DNA of 64,000 bases from Pseudorhodoplanes sp. (lineage in GTDB: Bacteria > Pseudomonadota > Alphaproteobacteria > Rhizobiales > Xanthobacteraceae), in the NCBI GenBank assembly GCA_022843165.1, contig JALHOD010000003.1, positions 186,001 through 250,000 of the forward strand, written 5' to 3'. Positions 49,213 through 57,460 of this stretch are shown in pieces (the first letter of the stretch is position 1; each line of letters starts with the position of its first letter). Both the position numbers and the translations under genes were made by a program. The notes beneath the pieces are model-generated. The model was not told where the DNA came from, searched no databases, and saw nothing but the letters and a program-made list of their open reading frames with translations.

Positions 49213-50039
49213 CGACACCGCGCCGGCGACGCGAGGACGAGAATCTCGAACGCAGCCGGCGCGAGCGCATTCTGCGCGCCTCGCTGCCGCTCGCCGCGTT
49301 GCTGCTCGGCTTTCTGGTCTGGGATCTTGTGGTGCGGCTGAAAGGCCTGCCGCCCTATATGTTGCCGAGCCCGGGCCTGGTGCTGTCAACGCTGATCGAT
49401 GATTGGGCCATTCTGTTTGCATCGCTGCTGGTGACGCTCACCATTACGTTCGAGGGCCTGCTTCTGGCGCTGGTCGGCGGCGTGGGTCTGGCGATCCTGT
49501 TCAACCAGTCGCGGCTGGTCGAATATTCCCTCTATCCCTATGCCGTCATCCTGCAGGTGACACCCGTCGTCGCGATCGCCCCGCTGCTGCTGATCTATCT
49601 GCCGCAACAGGCCGCGGTGCTGGCCTGCGCCTGGATCGTTGCATTCTTTCCGGTGCTGGCGAACACCACGCTGGGCCTGAATTCGGTCGATCGCAATCTG
49701 GCGGAATTGTTCCGGCTTTACGGCGCGTCGCGCTGGCAGGTGCTGTGGGACCTGAAGCTGCCGGCGGCGATGCCGTTCATTCTGGGCGGACTGAAGATCG
49801 CGGGCGGCCTGTCGCTGATCGGCGCGGTGGTGGCGGAGATCGCGGCGGGATCGGCCGGCGCCGGATCGGGGCTCGCCTATCGCATCGCCGAGTCGGGCTA
49901 TCGTCTCAACATCCCGCGCATGTTCGCGGCCCTGCTGCTGTTGTCGGTCACCGGCATCGTGATTTTCGCCGCGCTGTCATGGTTCTCGCATCTGATGCTG
50001 CGGCGCTGGCACGACAGCGCCGTCGAGCAGGAGACATGA
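49209..50039 (+). CDS. ABC transporter permease (nitrate/sulfonate/taurine type)
   Basis: 276-residue inner-membrane subunit with an Arg/Glu-rich cytoplasmic start and about six helices from residue 27. The EAA loop that docks on the ATPase is FRLYGASRWQVLWDLKLPAAMPFI. PYMLPSPGLVLSTL near the N-terminus is typical of SsuC/TauC-like permeases. ATG at 49209 overlaps the ATPase stop by 4 bases. It ends 2 bases from the convergent chrA stop. Confidence 0.94.
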   Translation: MTTPRRRREDENLERSRRERILRASLPLAALLLGFLVWDLVVRLKGLPPYMLPSPGLVLSTLIDDWAILFASLLVTLTITFEGLLLALVGGVGLAILFNQSRLVEYSLYPYAVILQVTPVVAIAPLLLIYLPQQAAVLACAWIVAFFPVLANTTLGLNSVDRNLAELFRLYGASRWQVLWDLKLPAAMPFILGGLKIAGGLSLIGAVVAEIAAGSAGAGSGLAYRIAESGYRLNIPRMFAALLLLSVTGIVIFAALSWFSHLMLRRWHDSAVEQET

Positions 50040-50041
50040 GG

Positions 50042-51355
50042 CTATACGCCGAAGGCCAGTTTCACGGTCATTCCGAACGCAGCCATGACGATCACCGTCG
50101 TCACCAGCCCGGTGTGCAATCCGAACGCCAGCACGCCGGCGACGACGGCGAGGATCGCCGCCAGCACGTCGATGCTCGCCAGATCGACGGCGTACCAGCG
50201 CAGCCAGCCGGAATGCATTTCCTGCACGCGCCCGAACAGGACGTGCAACGAGAACCAGACCGTCAGGTTGAGGATCACGCCGACCACGGCTGCGGTGATG
50301 GCGGCCAGCGCTCCCGTCAGACGCTTGTTGGCGCGCAGCTGTTCGATGAAGGGCGCGCCGGCGAAGATCCACAGCATCGACGGCACGAACACCACCCAGA
50401 TGGTCATCGCCGCGCCAAGAATGCCGGCGGTCACCGGAGAAAATGGCGCGGCTTCGCGGAAGGCCGCGAGAAAGCCGACGAATTGCGTGACCAGAATCAG
50501 CGGACCGGGCGTGGTTTCCGCGAGCCCGAGTCCGTCGACCATTTCGGCGGCCGTCATCCAGCCGTTGGTCTCGACCGCTTCCTGCGCCATATAGGCAAGC
50601 AGCGCATAGGCGCCGCCGAAACTCACCACTGCGAGCTTGGAAAAGAAAGTGCCGATATCGACGAGGATGTGAGACGGCGCGAGCAGCACGGCGGCAAGCG
50701 CCACGGGGGTCCACCAGGCGATCAGGCCGACCACGCTTGCAGTAACGGCCTGCCGCCAGCGTTCGGGATGCGGCGCGGTGAGCTGATGGTCGGTTCCGGC
50801 CAGTCCGAGTTGCGCGGGAGCGGATCGCGCCACCAGAAATCCGATCAGCCCGGCGCCGATGACGATCAGCGGAAAGGCCAGGTCCAGAAAGAAGATGCCG
50901 ACAAAAGCCGCCGCCGCGATTCCCACAAGAAACGAGGTTTTGAGCGCGCGCTTGCCGATGCGGATCAGCGCCTCGACCACGATCACCAGCACAGCGGCCT
51001 TGATGCCGAACAAGGCGCCGTCGACGAGCGGAATGCCGCGCCCGAGCGCGTAGAGCAGACTCAGGCCCAGCATGACAAAGGCGCCCGGCAGGACGAACAG
51101 GATGCCGGCCGCCAGTCCGCCGCGCACGCCATGCAGCAGCCAGCCGATATAGGTGGCGAGTTGCTGCGCCTCCGGGCCTGGCAGCAGCATGCAGAAATTC
51201 AGCGCATGCAGGAAGCGCGGCTCGTCGACCCATTTCTTCTCGTCGACGACGATGCGGTGCATCAGCGCGATCTGCCCGGCCGGTCCGCCGAAGCCGAGGC
51301 AGCCGATCTTGAACCAGGTCTTCACGGCTTGGGAGAAAGGGGGCGTTTCGGTCAT
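50042..51355 (-). CDS. chrA: Chromate efflux transporter ChrA
   Basis: 437-residue CHR-family transporter of the long (two-domain) type that expels chromate. The two homologous halves carry the family motif as CLGFGGPAGQIALMH near the N-terminus and VVSFGGAYALLAYM in the middle, with FCMLLPGPEAQQLATYIGW and GLAETTPGPLILVTQFVGF after them. ATG at 51355 starts one base past the rhodanese-ChrB stop, so translation is coupled. The frame extends far upstream but inside the neighbour gene. Confidence 0.94.
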   Translation of the reverse strand: MTETPPFSQAVKTWFKIGCLGFGGPAGQIALMHRIVVDEKKWVDEPRFLHALNFCMLLPGPEAQQLATYIGWLLHGVRGGLAAGILFVLPGAFVMLGLSLLYALGRGIPLVDGALFGIKAAVLVIVVEALIRIGKRALKTSFLVGIAAAAFVGIFFLDLAFPLIVIGAGLIGFLVARSAPAQLGLAGTDHQLTAPHPERWRQAVTASVVGLIAWWTPVALAAVLLAPSHILVDIGTFFSKLAVVSFGGAYALLAYMAQEAVETNGWMTAAEMVDGLGLAETTPGPLILVTQFVGFLAAFREAAPFSPVTAGILGAAMTIWVVFVPSMLWIFAGAPFIEQLRANKRLTGALAAITAAVVGVILNLTVWFSLHVLFGRVQEMHSGWLRWYAVDLASIDVLAAILAVVAGVLAFGLHTGLVTTVIVMAAFGMTVKLAFGV

Positions 51356-51356
51356 G

Positions 51357-52181
51357 TCATGCCGCTTTCGCCGGCCAGTTGTGACGTTCGCTGGCGGCGA
51401 ATCGCAGCCACGCATAAAGCGCATCGTAAACCACGAAGCCGCGTTCGAGCAGTTCATGATCATTATCATCGGCGAGCGCAGACAAGCCAAGTGAGATCGC
51501 GAGCAATCCCGAAGCTTCCGGTGCCAGGTCGGGCCGCGCGGTGTCGGCGCCGCGCACGATCGACGCCAGCCGCGCCAGGGACGGCTCGCTCTCGAGACCG
51601 AACAGCCTGAGGATGGTGTCGAAAGAACAGCGCTCGCCGTCATGCGAGAGCTCGACGCCGTCGATGTCGAAGGGCACGCCGCCGGTCTCGCGTGCGACCG
51701 CCGCCACCTCCGGCGGATCGACGAACAGGAATCGCGCGTCCGGATCGATGAAACGGCGGATCAGCCAGGGGCAAGCCACGCGATCGATCTTCGGCCGCCT
51801 GCGGGTGACCCAGAGGCTGCGTTGCCCGGGTGCGAAGCGAGCCAGGGCCGCCTTGGACACAAGCGGCAGCCTTGCGTCGGTCCACGCCTTGTAGCCGCCT
51901 GTCAGCACGCGCGCATCGAACCCTTGCTCGCGCAGGATAGCGGCCGCCGTCTGGCTGCGCTCATGCCCTTCCTTGCAGGCAAGGACGACAGACATCCAAC
52001 GGCCGGCGCCATGCGGCCATGATGCCGCCTCGAGTGGGTCGCGCCAGGATGCGCCCGGCAGCAATCCCGGTGAACTGTCCAGAATCTCGCGCCTGCGCAC
52101 GTCGATGATGCGCGGCGCGGACGGAGAACCGATCAGCGTCCAGAGATCCTGCGGAGAAATGGCAAAAGGTGCAGCAAGCAT
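51357..52181 (-). CDS. chrB: Rhodanese-ChrB fusion (chromate resistance/sulfurtransferase protein)
   Basis: 274-residue protein with an N-terminal rhodanese domain (~5-105; RIIDVRRRE, active-site loop CKEGHERS with Cys69, VLTGGYKAW) and a C-terminal ChrB domain (~120-270; KIDRVACPWLIRRFIDPDARF, HDGERCSFDTILRLFG). ChrB senses chromate and is needed for full chromate resistance. The rhodanese loop has two more residues than the usual CxxGxR. ATG at 52181 follows GGAGGAG by 3 bases. It is the first gene of the chrB-chrA pair. Confidence 0.9.
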   Translation of the reverse strand: MLAAPFAISPQDLWTLIGSPSAPRIIDVRRREILDSSPGLLPGASWRDPLEAASWPHGAGRWMSVVLACKEGHERSQTAAAILREQGFDARVLTGGYKAWTDARLPLVSKAALARFAPGQRSLWVTRRRPKIDRVACPWLIRRFIDPDARFLFVDPPEVAAVARETGGVPFDIDGVELSHDGERCSFDTILRLFGLESEPSLARLASIVRGADTARPDLAPEASGLLAISLGLSALADDNDHELLERGFVVYDALYAWLRFAASERHNWPAKAA

Positions 52182-52382
52182 GGTCTCCTCCATCTGCGCG
52201 TGATCGCGCGAAGGAGACGGTGCTTGGGCCTTGCGAGCCTTGGAAGACGGGGCGACCGTCGCTGGCCCCGCATTTAAACGGTACAGCAATCGGACTGCGG
52301 CATCAACGGGGTGGCCGGCAATCCTGCTCTTCTCCGCCGGGCCCTCGCATACGCCGGGCAGCTTCGCTAGGTTGTGTCCGGC

Positions 52383-53294
52383 ATGGAAGCCGATCCCCAC
52401 CAATTGGCCGATCTTGAGGCCCGCAAGCTGCGCCGTCACCGGCTGATCGGCATCGCCCTGATGTGCGGCGCGGTAGCGAGTTTCGCCATTCTGGACGCGA
52501 CGGCGAAATATCTGAACGGGCACATGGACACCATGCAGGTGGTGTGGGCGCGCTATGTCAGCGCCTTCGTTCTCACGCTGATCATATCGAATCCGATCTC
52601 CAGTCCAGGCCTGATGCGGACCGGACGTCCGGTGCTGCAACTGGCCCGCTCGGCGTTGCTGCTCGGCTCGACCTTGTTCAATTTTCTCGCCTTCCGTTAT
52701 CTGCAGCTCGATCAGGCCTTGTCGATCCTGTTTTCGACACCCTTCATGGTGGCGATTCTGGCGGGGCCGTTTCTGGGTGAATGGATCGGTTGGCGGCGCT
52801 GGCTGGCGATTCTGGTCGGGTTTGCCGGCGTGTTGCTGGTGACGCGGCCGGGTGCGGGCGGCGTTCACTGGGCGGCGCTGTATTCGGTTGCCAGCGCGGT
52901 CTGCTATTCGGTCTATATCATTGCGACACGCGTGCTCTCGCGCACAGACTCCACCGAGACCACGCTGTTCTATTCCAATCTCGTCGGTGCGGTTGCAATG
53001 ATGCCGGTGCTGCCCTTCGTCTGGAGCACGCCCGACAACTGGTTCCTGATCTTCCTGATGGCGGTCTTTGGCGCGTTCGGAAGTTTCGGCCATTATCTGC
53101 TGATCGCCGGTCATCGTCTGGCGCCGGCCTCGATCCTCGCGCCATTCATGTATACCCAGCTGGTCTGGGCGGTGCTGCTCGGCTATCTGATTTTCAGCGA
53201 TGTGCCGAACAACTGGACGCTGGCCGGCGCCGCTGTGGTCATCGCGTCCGGCCTCTATCTGCTCTACCGAGAGCGGGTCGTGAAAGGGCGCTGA
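52383..53294 (+). CDS. DMT-superfamily transporter (two EamA domains)
   Basis: 303-residue inner-membrane protein with ten expected helices in two EamA repeats (~20-145 and ~160-298). FLAFRYLQLDQALSILFSTPF and APASILAPFMYTQLVWAVLLGYLIFSD are the matching ends of the repeats, and the SEQ-like loop ARYVSAFVLTL lies in repeat 1. Family members export metabolites or amino acids; the substrate is unknown. The start is ATG at 52383; a GTG three codons upstream is also possible. It is divergent from the chromate genes. Confidence 0.9.
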   Translation: MEADPHQLADLEARKLRRHRLIGIALMCGAVASFAILDATAKYLNGHMDTMQVVWARYVSAFVLTLIISNPISSPGLMRTGRPVLQLARSALLLGSTLFNFLAFRYLQLDQALSILFSTPFMVAILAGPFLGEWIGWRRWLAILVGFAGVLLVTRPGAGGVHWAALYSVASAVCYSVYIIATRVLSRTDSTETTLFYSNLVGAVAMMPVLPFVWSTPDNWFLIFLMAVFGAFGSFGHYLLIAGHRLAPASILAPFMYTQLVWAVLLGYLIFSDVPNNWTLAGAAVVIASGLYLLYRERVVKGR

Positions 53295-53295
53295 G

Positions 53296-53904
53296 TCACG
53301 GCAGCAGCAGCAGAACCGGGATCGCGCCGATCTCCTGAAGATACTCAAAACCTTCCGCAGCCGGCACCGCCAGCAGGAACACCAGTGCATCGGCGAATGT
53401 CATCAGAACGCGCGGCGGCCGGATGGTGAGCGTCGGCTCGTCTTTCCAGAGGGAGGGATTGGGCAGAAAGCGCGGGACCTTGGCCATGAAGGCGCGATAG
53501 GGTTCGCCATAACGCTGCAGCAGCAGTTTTTCCTCCTGCAGCACGACGATGTAAAACACAACGTAAGCCAGCACCCCGCAGATCAGCGCCAGCACAATAC
53601 TTCCGGCCTGCGCGCCGGCGCCCGCCGCGCCCAGGAACGAGAAAAAATAAAGCGGATTGCGTGTCGCCGAATAAGGGCCCGTCGTCACCAGTTCGTCGAT
53701 CTTGCGTCCGCCGATATAGAGCGAAGCCCAGGTGCGGCCGAGAATACAGATCACGATCAGCACGATTCCGGCCCACTCGACCATCTCGTGCATCGTGCCG
53801 CCGCTTCGATAGCGGGAATTGGTCACCGCGAACGTGAATATCCCGAGCGCAATGACGGCAAAGAGGACGATCTTCCGGATGGCCTGGACGGCGGCGATAT
53901 TCAT
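53296..53904 (-). CDS. Isoprenylcysteine carboxyl methyltransferase-like membrane protein
   Basis: 202-residue membrane protein of the ICMT/PEMT-like family with about five helices. The family core is GRKIDELVTTGPYSATRNPLYFF (split across ~80-102) and the terminal block EEKLLLQRYGEPYRAFMAKVPRFLP, which contacts AdoMet. Bacterial members have unknown substrates, possibly lipids. ATG at 53904 (MNIAAVQAIRK) is chosen; the frame runs upstream to 54030 but into the palindromic intergenic region. It is convergent with the DMT gene and divergent from the dehydrogenase at 54055. Confidence 0.87.
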   Translation of the reverse strand: MNIAAVQAIRKIVLFAVIALGIFTFAVTNSRYRSGGTMHEMVEWAGIVLIVICILGRTWASLYIGGRKIDELVTTGPYSATRNPLYFFSFLGAAGAGAQAGSIVLALICGVLAYVVFYIVVLQEEKLLLQRYGEPYRAFMAKVPRFLPNPSLWKDEPTLTIRPPRVLMTFADALVFLLAVPAAEGFEYLQEIGAIPVLLLLP

Positions 53905-53968
53905 GACGTCTATCACTTGATCGAGAACGCAAGTCGGCTGCCGGTGTCTAGTCCGGACGAATGCTCTC

Positions 53969-53985
53969 CACAAGTGACACTTGTG
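53969..53985. promoter_or_regulatory. 17-base perfect palindrome in a divergent promoter region
   Basis: CACAAGTG-A-CACTTGTG, eight-base arms around one base. It is nearly equidistant from the start codons of the ICMT-like gene (65 bases) and the hydroxyacid dehydrogenase gene (70 bases). This is the strongest operator-like dyad I see in the window; no regulator gene is next to it. Confidence 0.5.
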
Positions 53986-54054
53986 ATAATCGGACTTGCA
54001 GTGAGACCGGGGATTGCGGCAGGTTTGCACGGAAAATCAAGGGAGGACTCAAGA

Positions 54055-55038
54055 ATGGCCGCAGACAAGGCCGATATCGTTCTGATCGGTGCGTCCAAGC
54101 CGGTGATTGTGAACGGCCTGTCGTCGCAGGTGCATCTGCACAAGCTGTTCGAGGCCAAGGATCGCGAGGCATTGCTGGCTGAAATCGCGCCGCGGGTGCG
54201 CGGCCTGGCGGTGGCCTATACCGCCAACAAGATCGACAGCGCGTTCATGTCACGCTTTCCGAAACTGGAAATCGTTTCAAGTTTCGGCGTCGGCTACGAT
54301 CATGTCGATGCAAAATGGGCCGGCCAGCACGGTATTATCGTCACCAACACGCCGGATGTGCTGAACGAGGAAGTCGCCGACACCGCGCTCGGTCTGCTGC
54401 TCTGCACGGTCCGCGAATTTCCGCAGGCCGACCGTTATTTGCGCGCGGGCAAATGGATCGAAAAAGGATATCCGCTCAGCAAGGCGACGCTGCGCGACCG
54501 CACTGTCGGCATCGTCGGCATGGGCCGCATCGGCAAGGCGATCGCGCGCCGTCTCGACGCCTTCGGCGTGCCGGTGGTCTATCACTCGCGCAATCCGCAG
54601 GCGGGTGTCGCTTACAAATATTATCCCGATCTCGTCGCGATGGCGCGCGATGTCGACACCTTGATGGTGATTGTGCCCGGCGGCGCGGCGACCAAAAGTC
54701 TCATCAACATGCAGGTCTTGGAGGCGCTCGGACCCAACGGCATCCTGATCAACATGGCGCGCGGGTCGGTCGTGGACGAGCCGGCGCTGATCAAGGCGCT
54801 GCAGAACAGGACCATCATGTCGGCCGGACTCGATGTCTTCGTCAATGAGCCCGAGGTGCCGCAGGAACTGATCGCGATGGATCATGTCGTGCTGTTTCCG
54901 CATCTCGGCTCCGCCTCGGAATATACCCGCCGCGCCATGGACCAGCTCGTGGTCGACAATCTTCTGGCCTGGTTTTCCGGAAAGCCTCCCTTAACGCCGG
55001 TTCCGGAAACGCCCTACCCACCACAAAAGCGCGGGTGA
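54055..55038 (+). CDS. D-2-hydroxyacid dehydrogenase (glyoxylate/hydroxypyruvate reductase-like)
   Basis: 327-residue NAD(P)H-dependent enzyme. The canonical loop GIVGMGRIGKAIARRL is followed by HSRNPQ; an Arg/Ser start to that segment favours NADPH. The catalytic residues are Arg in NMARGSVVDEPAL, Glu in DVFVNEPEVP and His in LFPHLGSASEYTR. ISSFG-type active-site loop SSFGVGYDHVD matches the plant HPR2/bacterial GhrB-like branch. GGGAGG precedes the ATG by 8 bases. It is divergent from the ICMT-like gene across a palindrome. Confidence 0.92.
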   Translation: MAADKADIVLIGASKPVIVNGLSSQVHLHKLFEAKDREALLAEIAPRVRGLAVAYTANKIDSAFMSRFPKLEIVSSFGVGYDHVDAKWAGQHGIIVTNTPDVLNEEVADTALGLLLCTVREFPQADRYLRAGKWIEKGYPLSKATLRDRTVGIVGMGRIGKAIARRLDAFGVPVVYHSRNPQAGVAYKYYPDLVAMARDVDTLMVIVPGGAATKSLINMQVLEALGPNGILINMARGSVVDEPALIKALQNRTIMSAGLDVFVNEPEVPQELIAMDHVVLFPHLGSASEYTRRAMDQLVVDNLLAWFSGKPPLTPVPETPYPPQKRG

Positions 55039-55087
55039 CCGCCGCGCCGGATATGCTAGCGTTTCCACATCGAACAGGGATGGTGGA

Positions 55088-55780
55088 ATGCGTAAAATTT
55101 TACCGATTGTTCTGGTCGCGTTGTTCGCCTCTCATTTCGCCTCTCATAATGCCGAGGCTCAGACTCCCAGCGACGCCATCAAGGCCTTGGCCGGGGGCTG
55201 GGAGATTTCCAACGCCGATCGCGAGAAGGCGTGCCATCTGACCTTCAAGGCCGATCCCGTGAAGGGCGGCTTCAAGGTCGAATTCGACAAGGCCTGCGCA
55301 GGAGTTTTTCCGGCAACCAGGGATGTCGAGGCCTGGGCCGTCGTGAAGGATGACCTGCGGCTGCTGGACGCGCGCGGCCGCACCGTTTTCGACTTCACCG
55401 AAGTCGAGAGCGGCATGTACGAGGCCGAGCGCGCAAACGAAGGACTTTATTTCCTGCAGAATCAGGCGTCGGCGCCGCCGGCAGCGGAGACGGCGGAGAA
55501 CATGTTCGGCGAATGGACGCTGGCTCGAAGCGGCAAGCCGGTCTGCGTCGTCACCCTGACCAGCGACGGCGCCGGCGGCGAAGCCGGTTACGCCCTGCAT
55601 GTGCGCCCCGGCTGCGATCCTGTGGTGATGCGGCTCAATCCGGTGGCGTGGCGGATGGATCGCGGTGAAGTCGTGCTGTCGGCCGCCAACGGCCAGAGCT
55701 GGCGATTCGAGCAGGGCGAACGCAAGACGTGGCAGCGGGTGCCCGAAACCGCCGGCGGCCTGACCATGAGCCGGAAATAA
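55088..55780 (+). CDS. AprI/Inh-family metalloprotease inhibitor with two repeats
   Basis: 230-residue exported protein (signal ending HNAEAQ). Two Inh-type beta-barrel units follow: about 30-125 and 135-228, each with one Cys pair (Cys49/Cys70 and Cys153/Cys176) and the family's WE/WTL opening and GQSWRFEQ-like end. AprI/Inh proteins block serralysin-type zinc proteases in the periplasm; usual members have one unit of ~105 residues. No serralysin gene is in the window, so the target is unknown. Confidence 0.8.
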   Translation: MRKILPIVLVALFASHFASHNAEAQTPSDAIKALAGGWEISNADREKACHLTFKADPVKGGFKVEFDKACAGVFPATRDVEAWAVVKDDLRLLDARGRTVFDFTEVESGMYEAERANEGLYFLQNQASAPPAAETAENMFGEWTLARSGKPVCVVTLTSDGAGGEAGYALHVRPGCDPVVMRLNPVAWRMDRGEVVLSAANGQSWRFEQGERKTWQRVPETAGGLTMSRK

Positions 55781-56527
55781 TCAGATCAGCTGCAATCCCT
55801 TGAAGCTGGCATGGCCGTCCCTGCCGACGATGATGTGGTCGTGCACGGAAATGCCGAGCGGCCTGGCGATATCGACGATGGACTGCGTCATCTGAATATC
55901 GGCGTGCGAGGGGGTGGGATCGCCCGAGGGATGATTGTGCACGATGATGACGGCGGTGGCCGATAATTCCAGCGCCCGTTTGACCACCTCGCGCGGATAG
56001 ACCGGCGTGTGGTCCACGGTGCCGGTTTGCTGCACCTCGTCGGCGATCAGCTGGTTGCGCTTGTCGAGAAACAGCACGCGCAAGTGCTCTTTTTCGGCAA
56101 AAGCCATGGCCGTGCGGCAGTAATCCAGCACCGACGTCCAGGACGACAGCACCGGGCGTTTTTGCACCGCCCCTTTGACAAAACGGCTGGCCGCGGCCTG
56201 CACGATTTTCAGTTCGGTGACGGCGGCGCCTCCGAGCCCTTTCACTTCGGCCAGCCGCGCGCCCGGCGCCGCGATGACTTCGGCGAAGGAGCCGAATTTG
56301 GCGATCAGTTGCTTGGCGAGCGGCTTCACGTCGCGCCGCGGCAGGGCCCGGAACAGCAGCAATTCCAGCAATTCGTAGTCGGTGAGGGCGTCGGTGCCCG
56401 CATCCCGGAACCGGGCGCGCAGACGTTCGCGATGGCCGTGATAATGCGGGGCCGCATTCTGCAGGCCCGCCTCCTCGCTACGGACTTTTTTTCTGCCCGG
56501 CATCGCCGCCATCCCCCGACGGACCAT
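55781..56527 (-). CDS. radC: RadC family (JAB1/MPN) DNA-repair-associated protein
   Basis: 248-residue protein with an N-terminal helix-hairpin-helix-like region ([33 protein letters not shown]) and a JAMM metal site at the C-terminus: the upstream Glu in [20 protein letters not shown] and the [14 protein letters not shown] motif. The name comes from E. coli RadC; a direct repair role is no longer supported. ATGs at 56527, 56512 and 56503 are possible starts. It is 37 bases downstream of map. Confidence 0.94.
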   Translation of the reverse strand: MVRRGMAAMPGRKKVRSEEAGLQNAAPHYHGHRERLRARFRDAGTDALTDYELLELLLFRALPRRDVKPLAKQLIAKFGSFAEVIAAPGARLAEVKGLGGAAVTELKIVQAAASRFVKGAVQKRPVLSSWTSVLDYCRTAMAFAEKEHLRVLFLDKRNQLIADEVQQTGTVDHTPVYPREVVKRALELSATAVIIVHNHPSGDPTPSHADIQMTQSIVDIARPLGISVHDHIIVGRDGHASFKGLQLI

Positions 56528-56564
56528 CAGGATGCCGCGAAAGCGGGACTTTGGAAATCCCGAT

Positions 56565-57395
56565 TTATGCCGCGGGGCGGTAAGGCGGCTTGTCGAGGCC
56601 CTTGGGCGAGGGCGTGAAAATCTCGACGCCCTTGTCGGTCACGCCGATGCTGTGCTCGAACTGCGCGGAAAGCGAGCGGTCGCGCGTCACGGCGGTCCAG
56701 CCGTCCGACAGCACCTTCACATGCGGGCGCCCGAGATTGATCATCGGCTCGACGGTGAAGAACATGCCGGGCCGCAGCACGGTGCCTTCGCCGGCGCGGC
56801 CGACGTGAACGATATTCGGCTCGTCATGAAACAGCCGGCCCAGTCCGTGGCCGCAGAAGTCGCGCACCACGCTCATATGCTGGGCTTCGACATAGGACTG
56901 GATGGCGGCGCCGATATCGCCGGTGGTGCCGCCGGGCCTGATGGCGGCAATGCCGCGCATCATGGCTTCGTAGGTCACGTCGATCAGCCGCTCGGCGCGG
57001 CGCGGAATCTCCCCGACCGCGTACATGCGGCTGGAATCGCCGTGCCAGCCATCGACGATCAGGGTGACGTCGATATTGACGATGTCGCCCTCTTTCATCG
57101 GCTTGTCGTTCGGGATGCCGTGACAGACGACGTGATTGATCGAGGTGCAGGTGGATTTCCGGTAGCCGCGATACATCAGCGTCGCCGGCAGCGCGCCGTG
57201 ATCCATCGCGAAATCGAAGACCAGCTTGTCGATGCGCTCGGTCGGAACGCCCGGCTTCACTTCGTCGACCAGCAGGTCGAGACATTCCGCCACCAGCCGG
57301 CCGGCCTTGCGCATGCCGGCAAAGGCTTCCGGGCCGTGCAATTTGATTTGTCCGGTCTTGCGCGCAGGCGCAAGCGCGGCCTCAACGTAACTCAT
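56565..57395 (-). CDS. map: Methionine aminopeptidase, type I
   Basis: 276-residue metalloenzyme that removes initiator Met. The metal ligands are in order: the Asp pair in [19 protein letters not shown], His in [14 protein letters not shown], Glu in [11 protein letters not shown] and Glu in [12 protein letters not shown]. The substrate-pocket segment is [16 protein letters not shown] at 57395 (MSYVEAAL) is used; 18 further codons are open upstream without support. radC follows on the same strand. Confidence 0.97.
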   Translation of the reverse strand: MSYVEAALAPARKTGQIKLHGPEAFAGMRKAGRLVAECLDLLVDEVKPGVPTERIDKLVFDFAMDHGALPATLMYRGYRKSTCTSINHVVCHGIPNDKPMKEGDIVNIDVTLIVDGWHGDSSRMYAVGEIPRRAERLIDVTYEAMMRGIAAIRPGGTTGDIGAAIQSYVEAQHMSVVRDFCGHGLGRLFHDEPNIVHVGRAGEGTVLRPGMFFTVEPMINLGRPHVKVLSDGWTAVTRDRSLSAQFEHSIGVTDKGVEIFTPSPKGLDKPPYRPAA

Positions 57396-57460
57396 GCCAG
57401 TCCTCGCGGCGATTTGCCCGCAATGTAAGCGATCGCCCGCCTGGTGCAAGCGGCCCGAAA

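Noticed and set aside
49403..51610. 735-codon plus-strand ORF across the permease and chrA
   Set aside because: It overlaps two well-supported genes on different strands and is low-complexity Arg/Gln/Asp-rich.
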